DNA of 64,000 nucleotides from Bacillus sp. PK3_68. GTDB taxonomy: Bacteria > Bacillota > Bacilli > Bacillales > Domibacillaceae. The notes beneath the pieces were generated by a model. The model did no database searches. It was given only the letters and a program-made list of their open reading frames with translations, and was not told the origin of the DNA. Location: positions 1,550,001-1,614,000 of the forward strand of contig NZ_NQYC01000001.1 in the NCBI RefSeq assembly GCF_003600835.1, read 5' to 3'. Positions 28,649-37,631 of the stretch are shown piece by piece. Positions within the stretch are counted from its first letter, which is position 1, and every line of letters starts with the position of its first letter. The position numbers were made by a program, and so were the translations under genes.

Positions 28649-28690
28649 TAAAAAAGACAGCTATCGCTTGATCATACAATAGCTATCTTC
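28649..28690 (-). terminator. Hairpin terminator downstream of the NERD-like gene
   Basis: AGATAGCTAT / ATAGCTGTCT stem followed by TTTTTT on the minus strand. It lies about 140 bp after the preceding minus-strand stop; that 140-bp spacer holds nothing recognisable. Confidence 0.65.
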
Positions 28691-28832
28691 GTATTATGAC
28701 AGGATTCACTTTTTATCTGTCATTTACGCGCTCATTTTAAAAGTTATCTAATATTTTAACATGAAATACTGTCTTCGGCTAGGTATTTCGCGCATGCCAA
28801 CAAATGGTCATCTCATAAGGAAAACACTTTCA

Positions 28833-29810
28833 TCAGTCGTCCTGCTCCTCCGTGTCGCTTATGAATAAAAACTCTTCCTCTTCATCCCACTCCGGACGGC
28901 GGACACTCGTTGTCTGTCCAAATTCTAACACGCTTTTTGCCGCTTTTAATTGAATGGTTTTTAACGGGGAAGGCATCTTCCTCATTCGGTCGATCCAGGA
29001 CAGAAATGATCGGTTGTCTACTACCTCCAATCCAAACGGCGGATCAGGGTAATCAACAAAACCATTACGCGAAATAATGGCTTTTCTTATAGGAAAGTCA
29101 AGCTCTTGTCGCTGAAATACATTCTTCAGCACTGCTTCCATCCGGCTCAGCGCAAGTGTAGGATTCAATACCCTGCCTTCCTCTTCTCCCTTTCTTTTCA
29201 GCCAAAAACGTTCTCCCGATCCGATGTATACCGACTGCTCTTCCCCTTCTAAAAATGTTAGACACCATACTTCAGTCGGTGTCAATAAAAGGATATCAAG
29301 CTCCATTGGCGCCTTTTTTAATTGGAGAACAGGCTCATACATAACGAGAAAGCTATCCGGCAGGCTTTGCAGCAAAAATTTTAGCCGCTCATCATGAAAA
29401 TAGCGCGGATCAATATATGATTTTTCTCTCACTGTTGAACTTGCCCATTTCAGTTGAAAGTTGAACAGCTGATTGAGAAACTTATGTCTTAACTCATCGA
29501 GGTTCGCTACCGAGTTCACTTCAATAGTATCAAACAACGACCTATCCTCTTCCTCTATTGAGGCTGATTCTTCCGCTTTTTCACGCAGAAAAAAAGACTT
29601 AAGTTTCTGCACCATCCCCCTTCCTTCCGTCTCTTCCTCAGGTTCTTCGTCAGAAAGAAGGCTTGCCTCGTCTTCCCAACGATTTCTCTCCCAAAACTGC
29701 CTCATGCTTTCCCATTGCTGTTTCTTCAGACGGGCAAACTGGGCAGGATAATGAAAAATATCTGTTTCATATCTAGAAATATAATCCTGTAGCTTAATCA
29801 ACTGCGCCAT
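28833..29810 (-). CDS. NERD-like domain protein of unknown function
   Basis: 325 residues. Helical N-terminal region (1-110) with an acidic stretch, then a domain (about 125-300) resembling NERD nuclease-like folds: an early RHKFLNQLFNF helix, then MELDILLLTPTEVWCLTFLEGE where NERD proteins carry the D...ExK core. The Asp is present, but the expected E-x-K is replaced (LTFLE), so nuclease activity is doubtful. It follows thpR by 6 bp and is presumably cotranscribed. No membrane segment. Assignment is by fold pattern only. Confidence 0.6.
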   Translation of the reverse strand: MAQLIKLQDYISRYETDIFHYPAQFARLKKQQWESMRQFWERNRWEDEASLLSDEEPEEETEGRGMVQKLKSFFLREKAEESASIEEEDRSLFDTIEVNSVANLDELRHKFLNQLFNFQLKWASSTVREKSYIDPRYFHDERLKFLLQSLPDSFLVMYEPVLQLKKAPMELDILLLTPTEVWCLTFLEGEEQSVYIGSGERFWLKRKGEEEGRVLNPTLALSRMEAVLKNVFQRQELDFPIRKAIISRNGFVDYPDPPFGLEVVDNRSFLSWIDRMRKMPSPLKTIQLKAAKSVLEFGQTTSVRRPEWDEEEEFLFISDTEEQDD

Positions 29811-29816
29811 GTTTCT

Positions 29817-30371
29817 TTAGTCCTTTCCCTCACCTGTATGTAATTGGATTATTTGCTTCTCTTTATATTTCGGACTCCTGTCCAAATAAGTTTCGTATAA
29901 AACGACCGTTTCCGCTAAAAATTTTTTATTTAGCTGTAATTGTGGCAATTGGAATGGAGATTCTCCTTTCCATTTTCTAGCGACGGTAATATGTGGGCTG
30001 AACGGCCGGCTGTCTAATTTAAACCCAGCTTCACGGCATGCAGCGGTAACAGCGGACTGCAATTCATTTAGACGACTTTCCTGTTTAACTCCCGCCCAGA
30101 AAATGCGCGGATCTGTCTTTTTACCGAAAAAGCCTAGTGAATCAATGATGAGCGGAAAAGCTTCAATATCCTGCACAGAGGAAGTAACGAGCGAAAGAGC
30201 TGTTTCAAGCTGCTTTTCTTCTGCTGCTCCTAGAAAAGCCAATGTAAGATGCAAATCTTGCTCGTGAACGAAGCGGGAGAATGGAAGCTGCTTTTCTTGA
30301 ATTTGTTTGTGAAGCGTTTCTTTTAGCTCAGTCGGCAAAGGAAGGGCGAAAAAATAATGATTATGGCTCAT
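29817..30371 (-). CDS. thpR: RNA 2',3'-cyclic phosphodiesterase (2H family)
   Basis: 184 residues, 2H phosphoesterase. The two catalytic HxTx motifs are HLTLAFLG (about 43) and HITVARKW (about 128). The family (LigT/ThpR; YtlP in B. subtilis) opens 2',3'-cyclic phosphate ends of RNA. RBS AAAGGGG. It heads a two-gene unit with the NERD-like gene. Confidence 0.92.
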   Translation of the reverse strand: MSHNHYFFALPLPTELKETLHKQIQEKQLPFSRFVHEQDLHLTLAFLGAAEEKQLETALSLVTSSVQDIEAFPLIIDSLGFFGKKTDPRIFWAGVKQESRLNELQSAVTAACREAGFKLDSRPFSPHITVARKWKGESPFQLPQLQLNKKFLAETVVLYETYLDRSPKYKEKQIIQLHTGEGKD

Positions 30372-30463
30372 GTCAGCTACCCCTTTATCATTGGTTTTCC
30401 TCCTATTTTACCAAATATCCGGAGTGTTTCACAAATCGAAGAAAACAACAATTCCTGTCTGCA

Positions 30464-30492
30464 TTGATTGGATTAATCCGAATTAATATGAT
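30464..30492 (+). promoter_or_regulatory. Promoter of the cysteine synthase homologue
   Basis: TTGATT (30464-30469), 17 bp, TATGAT (30487-30492), 42 bp before the start codon. Confidence 0.6.
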
Positions 30493-30533
30493 AATAATAG
30501 AAGTAAGAAAAATGGATGGAAGGATGAGCAGCA

Positions 30534-31463
30534 TTGAAAACAGTTAACAACATCGCCGAATTAATCGGGGATACTCCTCTTGTAAAATTAAATCGCCTGG
30601 CTCCTGAACAGGGAGCAGATATATATTTAAAACTGGAGTTTTTCAATCCAAGCAAGAGCGTAAAAGATCGCGCAGCTTTCAATATGATTATTGAAGCAGA
30701 AAAAGCAGGCCTCTTAAAGCCTGGCTCTACTATTATCGAGCCAACAAGCGGCAACACGGGGATTGGTCTCGCTATGAATGCAGCAGCGAGAGGCTATAAA
30801 GCCATTTTAGTCATGCCTGATACGATGACCAAAGAGCGGATTAACTTATTAAAAGCATATGGTGCAGAAGTAGTGCTCACACCTGGTAATGAAAAGATGC
30901 CTGGCTCCATTCGAAAAGCGGAAGAGCTTGCAAAAGACATTCCTAACAGTTTTATCCCCATGCAATTTGATAACCCGGCTAACCCAGATGCTCATCGAAA
31001 AACAACAGCTGTAGAGATTTTGGAAGCTGTAAAGCAAATTGGCAAAAATCTCGGCGCTTTTGTCGCTACAGCTGGCACAGGCGGCACCATTACTGGCACA
31101 GGTGAAGCATTGAAAGAACAAGTTCCCGGATTAAAAGTTCATGTAGTCGAGCCAGCTGGTTCTCCTGTCTTATCTGGCGGTAAACCAGGGAAGCATAAGC
31201 TCGTTGGCACAAGCCCTGGCTTTATTCCAAATACACTTAATGAAGACGTATATGATTATATTTACAAAATTGAAGACGAGGATGCCTATGAAACCGTGCA
31301 CCAGCTTGCTCGTAAAGAAGGAATCCTTGTAGGCCCTTCTTCAGGCGCCGCTTGCTATGCAGCGATCCAAACGGCGAAAACTCTAACAAAAGACGATATT
31401 GTTGTATGCATCGCCTGTGACACGGGTGAACGTTATCTATCAAGCGACTTGTTCCAATTATAA
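30534..31463 (+). CDS. ytkP: Cysteine synthase family protein (CysK/YtkP-like)
   Basis: 309 residues, fold type II PLP enzyme. The PLP lysine is in PSKSVKDRAAF (about residue 43), the substrate loop EPTSGNTGIGLA near 70, and the phosphate-binding TAGTGGTITGTG near 180. Likely O-acetylserine (thiol)-lyase, making cysteine from O-acetylserine and sulfide. TTG start with AAGGATGA upstream. It ends with a strong terminator and is monocistronic. Confidence 0.9.
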   Translation: MKTVNNIAELIGDTPLVKLNRLAPEQGADIYLKLEFFNPSKSVKDRAAFNMIIEAEKAGLLKPGSTIIEPTSGNTGIGLAMNAAARGYKAILVMPDTMTKERINLLKAYGAEVVLTPGNEKMPGSIRKAEELAKDIPNSFIPMQFDNPANPDAHRKTTAVEILEAVKQIGKNLGAFVATAGTGGTITGTGEALKEQVPGLKVHVVEPAGSPVLSGGKPGKHKLVGTSPGFIPNTLNEDVYDYIYKIEDEDAYETVHQLARKEGILVGPSSGAACYAAIQTAKTLTKDDIVVCIACDTGERYLSSDLFQL

Positions 31464-31464
31464 T

Positions 31465-31500
31465 AAAAACGCCCTTCCATTAGTGGAAGGGCGTTTTTGC
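31465..31500 (+). terminator. Intrinsic terminator of ytkP
   Basis: 14-bp perfect stem AAAACGCCCTTCCA / TGGAAGGGCGTTTT, loop TTAG, T-tract. Confidence 0.9.
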
Positions 31501-31561
31501 TAAAAAGGATGCCGAGCCTGAAATCAGTCCACTGGTCTTCTAGCCAGTCGGGCAAGATCAT

Positions 31562-32983
31562 TTATTGTCGAGCCAGCTCCCAAATGGCCTGTGCGTAAAT
31601 AGCTGTGGCTTTCAGCAAATCCTCAATAAACATATATTCGTCTTTTTGATGGGCGACATCTTCCCGACCAGGAAATAGAGCGCCGAATGCCACACCTGTT
31701 TCCAGACTGCGAGCATAAGTGCCTCCGCCAATCGAAAGTAGCTTTGCTTGTTCTCCGGTTTGTTCCTCATACACTTTACAAAGGGTCTGAATGAACGGAT
31801 GATCTTTATCGACATGATGAGGAGAGCTGTCAGAGAAGTGTTGAATTTTAAATTGTTCTTCTGCTAGTCGTTCGATTAAAAATGATTTTTTCTCCTTTAG
31901 AGGAAATGTGACCGGATAGCGCATATTTAATCCAAGCTTTCCGCCAGTACCCTCATTGAATGATAATTTTCCTACATTGATGGTCAAGTCTCCGGTTATT
32001 TCATCTTTATAGTCAATTCCTAGCTTTCTTCCGCGTGATTCTTCGAAGAACAATCGGCTTGTCAGCTTAAAGAAATGGGCAGCTTTCTCATCCAGCTCTC
32101 TGCTGGCTAAAAATTCAGCCAAATAAAGACCTGCATTTTTTCCGAGGTCCGGCTCCATTCCATGAGCAGAGATTCCTTTTAATTCCAAAATCAATTTTCC
32201 GTTATCAATATGGAAACGACCATCCAGCCCATGCTCGTCAACGAATGCCCCGTAGCTTTGAATGATCTCCGTCTGTCCGCGATTCACCGTAACAGCCGCT
32301 TTTGCATAGTCCGGCACCATATTATATCTTCTGCCTGATTCAAAAGAGTGGACAATGATATCACCGGAACGGCTTTGCATCGTCTCTTCTGCTTGCTGGA
32401 CAAGATCAAAATCAGCAATCCCTTTTTCTGCATAAATAATTGGAAAGTCAGCGTCCGGTGCAAAGCCAACAGATGGCATTTCTTCTGTTTCAAAATAACG
32501 TTCGACACAGCGCCATTCACTTTCCTCATCCGTGCCAATAATCATCCGCACTCGCTTATGTAAAGGCAAACCAAGCTCCTTAATTATTTTCATGGCGTAG
32601 TAAGCGGCCATCGTTGGGCCTTTATCATCAATGGCTCCACGGCCGAATATTTTTCCATCTTTTATTTCACCGCCAAATGGGTCCGTCGACCACCCGTCCC
32701 CTTCCGGCACCACGTCTACGTGACATAAGATGCCTATGAGCTCTTCTCCTGATCCAAACTCTAAATGACCAGCCAGGTTATCTACATTTTTCCCTATAAA
32801 TCCATCCTTTTCACCAAGATTTAGCATAAAATCAAGCGCCTCTTTTACCTGCTCACCAAGCGGAGCTGAAGATGTCGCTGCTTCTTCATTCAGTACACTT
32901 TTAATGGCAATTAAGGATCGTAAATCCTGCAGGAGCTCCTCCTGCCTTTTCTCTACTTCAGCCTGCCAATTAATTTTTTCCAC
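31562..32983 (-). CDS. pepV: Dipeptidase PepV (M20 family)
   Basis: 473 residues. M20 metal-site motifs CHVDVVPEGDGW near residue 85, GRGAIDDKGP near 115 and TDEESEWRC near 150, with a late AHQKDEYMFIEDL His. The large lid-domain insertion is typical of PepV/Sapep (about 465-470 residues; YtjP in B. subtilis). It hydrolyses dipeptides with broad specificity in the cytoplasm. GTG start at 32981-32983 after GGGAGGAAAAG. Confidence 0.93.
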   Translation of the reverse strand: MEKINWQAEVEKRQEELLQDLRSLIAIKSVLNEEAATSSAPLGEQVKEALDFMLNLGEKDGFIGKNVDNLAGHLEFGSGEELIGILCHVDVVPEGDGWSTDPFGGEIKDGKIFGRGAIDDKGPTMAAYYAMKIIKELGLPLHKRVRMIIGTDEESEWRCVERYFETEEMPSVGFAPDADFPIIYAEKGIADFDLVQQAEETMQSRSGDIIVHSFESGRRYNMVPDYAKAAVTVNRGQTEIIQSYGAFVDEHGLDGRFHIDNGKLILELKGISAHGMEPDLGKNAGLYLAEFLASRELDEKAAHFFKLTSRLFFEESRGRKLGIDYKDEITGDLTINVGKLSFNEGTGGKLGLNMRYPVTFPLKEKKSFLIERLAEEQFKIQHFSDSSPHHVDKDHPFIQTLCKVYEEQTGEQAKLLSIGGGTYARSLETGVAFGALFPGREDVAHQKDEYMFIEDLLKATAIYAQAIWELARQ

Positions 32984-33153
32984 TAACTTTTCCTCCCATC
33001 CATCATTTTCTTTATTTTACCTTTATCTCTTCTAAAAAAGTATTATTAACCCTTACTAGCACGATTGCAATAAAAAAAGCGGTCTGTTTTGTTAGTTTTA
33101 TGAAAAAAAAGGGTAAATACTATATGAAGTTTCATGAATTTAAGTATTTTTTC

Positions 33154-33320
33154 TAGAAAAATAAATATAAATGAGGTAAAATACAATTGTCAGACATCTT
33201 ACACATTTAAGTAAAGGAGCTGTCTGCGTCTCATTAACTACATATAATGAGAAGCATTGAACTTCTCAATAACCGTCGTCTGTTGTATGCCTCTGTGAAA
33301 AAAGATGAGGGAGTGGTTTT
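33154..33320 (+). promoter_or_regulatory. Promoter and structured leader of ytzE
   Basis: A weak promoter (TAGAAA 33154-33159, 17 bp, TAAAAT 33177-33182) precedes a leader of about 135 nt with several hairpins: CAGACA (33191-33196) / TGTCTG (33221-33226); CTCATTA (33230-33236) / TAATGAG (33245-33251); GAGAAG (33249-33254) / CTTCTC (33262-33267). The last two share bases 33249-33251 and cannot form together, an arrangement used by attenuators. No known riboswitch class was recognised. The rest of the gap (32984-33150) is AT-rich and empty. Confidence 0.45.
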
Positions 33321-33542
33321 TTGAAACCTTCAACAAATCGGATGCTAAATCGAATCAAATCAGTCTATATGTTTATTAAGGAAAACGGGACTGTTTCGAC
33401 TCAAGAAATTGTGGATGAATTTGGTATCACTCCTCGCACCATTCAAAGAGATTTGAATGTGTTAGCTTACAACGACTTGGTCATCAGTCCAAGCCGTGGC
33501 AAGTGGACAACGACACAAAAGAAAGTTCGAATGACTTCATGA
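33321..33542 (+). CDS. ytzE: YtzE, small DeoR-type HTH regulator
   Basis: 73 residues consisting only of a DeoR-family winged helix-turn-helix: VSTQEIVDEFGITPRTIQRDLNVLAYNDLV. There is no effector domain, so it is far shorter than classical DeoR proteins; B. subtilis YtzE has the same architecture. TTG start with GAGGGAGTGG upstream. Monocistronic with its own terminator. DNA target unknown. Confidence 0.88.
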   Translation: MKPSTNRMLNRIKSVYMFIKENGTVSTQEIVDEFGITPRTIQRDLNVLAYNDLVISPSRGKWTTTQKKVRMTS

Positions 33543-33544
33543 AC

Positions 33545-33577
33545 AAGCCCCTGCCTGAATTGGCAAGGGCTTTTTTT
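33545..33577 (+). terminator. Intrinsic terminator of ytzE
   Basis: AGCCCCTGCC / GGCAAGGGCT stem followed by TTTTTTT. Confidence 0.88.
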
Positions 33578-33618
33578 GTTATACATAAAATTCTTTCGAA
33601 AATCCGACAATATTTATC

Positions 33619-34341
33619 TTATGATTCTTTCTCTCCACTTTTCAAAAGTTCTACTTCTTCTTCCGTCAGCTCCCGGTACTCACCAAGCTCCAATTCCTCA
33701 TCCAGTTGAAGCGGCCCCATCGAGATTCTCTGCAAGTAAACCACTTTTTTCCCAACTGCTTCAAACATTCTCTTTACTTGATGAAACTTTCCTTCTGTAA
33801 TCGTTAATTCAATATCTGAGCGAAGTCCACTTTTTAAAATATTCAGTTCTCCTGGTTTGGTCACATAGCCATCATCCAGGGAAACCCCCTTTTGAAAAGC
33901 CTCTACATCTTCTTCGGTTACTTCGCCGTCAATCACCGCAAAGTATGTTTTAGGCACATGCTTTTTAGGAGAAAGCAGTTGATGGGCAAGTACGCCGTCG
34001 TTTGTTAGCAACAGCAGACCCTCTGTGTCTTTATCAAGACGGCCGACTGGAAACGGCTTGAATACCGCATGTTCCGGCCCTAGCAAATCGATCACCGTCT
34101 CTTCCCTTGCATCTTCTGTTGCTGAAATCACACCTGGTGGCTTATTCATCATTAAGTAAATAAACTCACGATAATTTACTTCTTCCTCATGCAGCATAAC
34201 CTGATCCTTTTCGGGGTCAACATGTTGCTTAGCATCTTTTACCACTTCTCCATTGATCGTGACTGCTCCAGTCTTTAATAATTGTTTGACTTCCTTGCGG
34301 CTTCCATAACCAACATTTGCTAACAATTTATCAATTCTCAT
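33619..34341 (-). CDS. 16S rRNA pseudouridine synthase, RsuA family
   Basis: 240 residues. An N-terminal S4 domain (MRIDKLLANVGYGSRKEVKQLL) precedes the RsuA/RluB catalytic domain. The catalytic Asp is in GRLDKDTEGLLLLTNDG near residue 104, with a conserved HQVKRMF toward the C-terminus. It isomerises uridine to pseudouridine in rRNA (RsuA acts on 16S position 516); B. subtilis YtzG belongs here. It lies 19 bp downstream of the EamA exporter gene. Confidence 0.9.
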   Translation of the reverse strand: MRIDKLLANVGYGSRKEVKQLLKTGAVTINGEVVKDAKQHVDPEKDQVMLHEEEVNYREFIYLMMNKPPGVISATEDAREETVIDLLGPEHAVFKPFPVGRLDKDTEGLLLLTNDGVLAHQLLSPKKHVPKTYFAVIDGEVTEEDVEAFQKGVSLDDGYVTKPGELNILKSGLRSDIELTITEGKFHQVKRMFEAVGKKVVYLQRISMGPLQLDEELELGEYRELTEEEVELLKSGEKES

Positions 34342-34360
34342 TGTTCTCCTCCTCTGTTTA

Positions 34361-35262
34361 TTATTTAGTACGTGATAACATTAATACAGTTGTGATAATA
34401 AAAAAGGTGCCGAGCCATTCTCCGAATCCAAATGGTACGGATAGTAAAAAGACAGATAAAAAAACGGCAGATAATGGCTCAACACAGGCGAGAAGGCTCG
34501 TTTCCGACGCACGCAGATAATTAAGACTCTCTAAATAGAAATAAAAAGCAAGCAGCGTACCAAAGATAATAACAAAACTAACCGCCGCTACTGTGGCAAA
34601 GGAGAACATTCCCTCCAGCTTCCAAGGAGGATGAACAAAGCTGAAAACAACACCGGCTACTGTCATTGCCCAGCCGACTACTAAAATGGAGCCCCATCTT
34701 TTTAATAATTCAAGCGGATGCAAAGTGTAGAAAGCGAGCGCTACGGCTGAACTGAGCCCCCAGAATAAAGCCGTTCCAGAAATCGTCAGTTCGTTTGGGT
34801 TTCCACCAGTTACAAGAAAGAAAGTTCCGAACACAGATAAAAGAACAGCAACTACTTCCTTTGAAGATGGGCGTGCCTTTGAGCGAATGGCAAGATACAA
34901 AACAATCAACACGGGAGCCAAATATTGCAAAATGGTTGCTGTTGCTGCATTTCCGCTTCTAATGGCCGCAAAAAATGTATATTGAACACCAAGCATGCCA
35001 AACAAGCTGAAGAGAATGAGAGACGGCCAGCTAAACCGGTCTCTCCACATACCAAAGATGGATCTTTTTTCTTTTATTGCCGCGAAGAGAAGCAAAAGCA
35101 AGCCCGCCAGCAACAATCTCACTGTTACAAGCCATTCTACTCCAATTCCTTGCTTCTGGAAAAGAAATTGGGCGATTACACCGGATGCCCCCAAAATAAG
35201 GAACTGGCAAGAACCATAATAATCCCCTTTGTTCTTGATGAATAAGCGAGTTCTTTTTCCAC
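34361..35262 (-). pseudogene. EamA/DMT family exporter, frameshifted by one base
   Basis: Ten-helix drug/metabolite transporter with two EamA repeats. The true start is GTG 35260-35262 (AAGGAGGGGGAAT upstream), reading MEKELAYSSRTKGIIMVLAS then SLFWG. At five Cs, 35188-35192 (Gs in the gene), the frame is lost and the remaining 277 residues (GASGVIAQFLFQKQG onward) lie in another frame. A sixth G would restore SLFWGASGVIAQ, the classic first-helix motif, and a 300-residue protein. Substrate unknown. Confidence 0.85.
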
Positions 35263-35284
35263 ATTCCCCCTCCTTTCTTTCTCA

Positions 35285-35327
35285 TTAGAAAAGCAGTCTC
35301 CTTCAAAAAAGAAGCCTGCTTTTCTAA
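35285..35327 (-). terminator. Intrinsic terminator of ytgP
   Basis: 12-bp stem TTAGAAAAGCAG / CTGCTTTTCTAA just after ytgP, before the EamA gene. Confidence 0.7.
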
Positions 35328-35334
35328 TCATTCA

Positions 35335-36954
35335 TTAAGCTCTTACTCTTTTAAACTTATTTTTTATCCGGTCAAGTCTCGTTCCAAACAGTGCCGTTGC
35401 CAGTCCGGATCGGAAACTCAAGAAGAAATAAATCGCTGCACCAATCACCGCGCAGACGGCGATCAAAAGCGTGCTTTGTATTTTGCTGTCTGCATTGAAC
35501 AGCGGGTGAAGAATAAAATAGACGATGTACACTGCAGCTGCCATAATTAAATTAAACACTGTGATTTGGCCAATCTTTCTTCCGATCGAACGAAGAGAGT
35601 AACCAGAATAATATCTAATAACGAGCAAGTTAATTATAATTGAAGCCCCATACCCAATCGCTGTCGCATAGATGGCGCCTTCTCCCTGGAACAGCTTAAT
35701 TAGCGGCATGTTGAGCACCAGTTTCAACAAAATGCCAAACAGCAAGCTGAATACTGTAAACCGCTGCTCATTGATTCCTTGCAGAATAGCTGCTGTCACA
35801 GTGAATAAAGCAAACAAAATGGCAACCGGTGCATATACCCGTAAAATATCTGTGCCTAGGCTGCTATGTTCATAAAACGCTGTATAAAAAGGCTCCGCAA
35901 GCAGCATAATTCCAACAACAGCTGGAACAGTTAAATATAAAAGAACTTGGAATGTCTGATCGAGCTGCTTTTTAACTCTGTCAGGTTCCCCTGACACGAA
36001 AGAGCTTGTCACAAGCGGGACAAGTGTCATGGCAAAAGCGGTTGCCAATGAAACGGGGATAATAACGATTTTCTGTGTGCTAAAGTTGACAATTCCGAAC
36101 ACAGTATCTGCGATTTTTGCCTGTCCGATTTCTGCCATTGCTCGGTTAAAGGTAATGGTATCCACAAGTTGGTAAAGCGGGATCGCAATGCCGACAAAAA
36201 TAAACGGAATGGCATATACGACGATCTCACTATAAATATCAAAGAGCTTTACGTCTGCATGGCTTTTATCTTTTTCAAGCAGTTCATTTAAGTGGTTTTT
36301 CCGCTTCTTCCAATACCAAAACAGAACAAGCAAACCGAATAAAGCCCCGACAAATGCTGCGAATGTGGCCACACCAATTGCCTTTACAACCGTTCCATCT
36401 AACACATTTAAAACAATATAAGCACCGACAAGCAGAAAAATAATACGAGCAATTTGTTCAACTACCTGAGATACAGCTGACGGTCCCATTGATTGATGGC
36501 CTTGGAAAAATCCGCGCATTAGGCTCATGAACGGAACGATAATGAGGGCAAAACTGACGGCGCGAATGACATAAGCCACTTCTTCCGCCGTATAAATCTG
36601 TTCTTTATCAACGATCATAATACTAGCGAACCAAGGGGCACAAACATACATGATAAGAAACGCAAGGAATCCTGTTATAGACATAATCATAAGACCTGAC
36701 TTAAACAACCGGCGCCCGATGGCATACTCACCAAGTGCATTATATTTAGCTATAAACTTAGATACGGCGAGCGGGACACCTGCAGTGGCTATACTGATAA
36801 AGATTGTATACGGCACGTAGCCATATTGATAAAGTGACGTCGCTTCTTTTCCAACAATTGAGTAAAATGGAATAACGTAGAACAATCCAAGGAACTTGGA
36901 AATAAATGTTCCCAATGTTAAAATGAATGTTCCTCTGATAAGCTTCGAAGACAT
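35335..36954 (-). CDS. ytgP: YtgP, MurJ-type lipid II flippase / polysaccharide exporter
   Basis: 539 residues, about 14 transmembrane helices, MOP superfamily (MurJ/Wzx). The N-terminal GTFILTLGTFISKFLGLFYVIPF and charged cavity residues are typical. B. subtilis YtgP (about 544 residues) complements E. coli MurJ, so lipid II translocation is the likely role, with redundancy from Amj in Bacillus. RBS AAAGGGAATTTTT. It is divergent from the MarR operon. Confidence 0.9.
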   Translation of the reverse strand: MSSKLIRGTFILTLGTFISKFLGLFYVIPFYSIVGKEATSLYQYGYVPYTIFISIATAGVPLAVSKFIAKYNALGEYAIGRRLFKSGLMIMSITGFLAFLIMYVCAPWFASIMIVDKEQIYTAEEVAYVIRAVSFALIIVPFMSLMRGFFQGHQSMGPSAVSQVVEQIARIIFLLVGAYIVLNVLDGTVVKAIGVATFAAFVGALFGLLVLFWYWKKRKNHLNELLEKDKSHADVKLFDIYSEIVVYAIPFIFVGIAIPLYQLVDTITFNRAMAEIGQAKIADTVFGIVNFSTQKIVIIPVSLATAFAMTLVPLVTSSFVSGEPDRVKKQLDQTFQVLLYLTVPAVVGIMLLAEPFYTAFYEHSSLGTDILRVYAPVAILFALFTVTAAILQGINEQRFTVFSLLFGILLKLVLNMPLIKLFQGEGAIYATAIGYGASIIINLLVIRYYSGYSLRSIGRKIGQITVFNLIMAAAVYIVYFILHPLFNADSKIQSTLLIAVCAVIGAAIYFFLSFRSGLATALFGTRLDRIKNKFKRVRA

Positions 36955-37070
36955 AAAAATTCCCTTTCTATTCCGTTAAGATAAATACAAATGCTAAAAA
37001 TCAGTTTACCTCTTTCCTAACGTTCAGGCAATTTATTAAACAAAAATTTCTTATTACTTCATAAAATAAA

Positions 37071-37103
37071 TAGTTGACTTTGTTAAGTATTTTCTCTTAA
37101 AAT
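37071..37103 (+). promoter_or_regulatory. marR promoter with MarR-type operator
   Basis: TTGACT (37074-37079), 18 bp, TAAAAT (37098-37103). A 7-5-7 imperfect inverted repeat (TAGTTGA-CTTTG-TTAAGTA, 37071-37089) covers the -35. The same architecture recurs perfectly at 37578-37596, suggesting one repressor binds both. Confidence 0.68.
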
Positions 37104-37139
37104 AGTTGAGTGCAAAAGAGAGCCCTAAGGAGGATGATC

Positions 37140-37565
37140 ATGGAGAACAATCGGCACACGAAAGAGAAAATGAATGAATTGGCTGCTGTCTTACGGACAT
37201 CTTTCCGATCATTCAAACGTGAAATGTCGGTTTTTATTGGTGATAAGCTTACAAATAATGAGTACTCTGTTTTAAAATTACTCTCCTCTCCGGATGTAAA
37301 AACAGTCACCGAAATTTCAAGAGAGCTTGGTGTATCTGTCAGCCATATTACTAATTTAACGGATTCACTCGTTAAAAAGGAACTGATTATGCGCCAGCGT
37401 TCTGCAACAGATAGAAGGATTGTACAAATTTCCTTAACTGAAAAGGGCGCAAAACTCACTAATGAACTGAAAAAAAAGAATGCTCAGTTCTTATATGAAA
37501 AGTTCGGACAACTGACACCGGAAGAGCTTAACACATTCATTGAATTATTTAAGAAGATTCAATGA
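37140..37565 (+). CDS. MarR family transcriptional regulator
   Basis: 141 residues, winged helix. TVTEISRELGVSVSHITNLTDSLVKKELI is the recognition helix region and DRRIVQISLTEKGAKL is the wing motif characteristic of MarR. ATG 37140 follows AAGGAGG. It precedes a membrane fusion protein and an MFS pump, so it probably represses the three-gene unit and is released by toxic or aromatic compounds. Confidence 0.92.
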   Translation: MENNRHTKEKMNELAAVLRTSFRSFKREMSVFIGDKLTNNEYSVLKLLSSPDVKTVTEISRELGVSVSHITNLTDSLVKKELIMRQRSATDRRIVQISLTEKGAKLTNELKKKNAQFLYEKFGQLTPEELNTFIELFKKIQ

Positions 37566-37577
37566 TTTTTTGGGCAA

Positions 37578-37596
37578 TAGTTAATAAAGTTAACTA
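37578..37596 (+). promoter_or_regulatory. Perfect MarR-type operator before the pump genes
   Basis: TAGTTAA-TAAAG-TTAACTA, perfect 7-bp arms, between marR and the fusion protein gene. No strong promoter is seen with it, so it may act as a second operator or roadblock. Confidence 0.65.
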
Positions 37597-37631
37597 TTAA
37601 TATTATGAATATTTAAAGGAGTTGTATGTAA

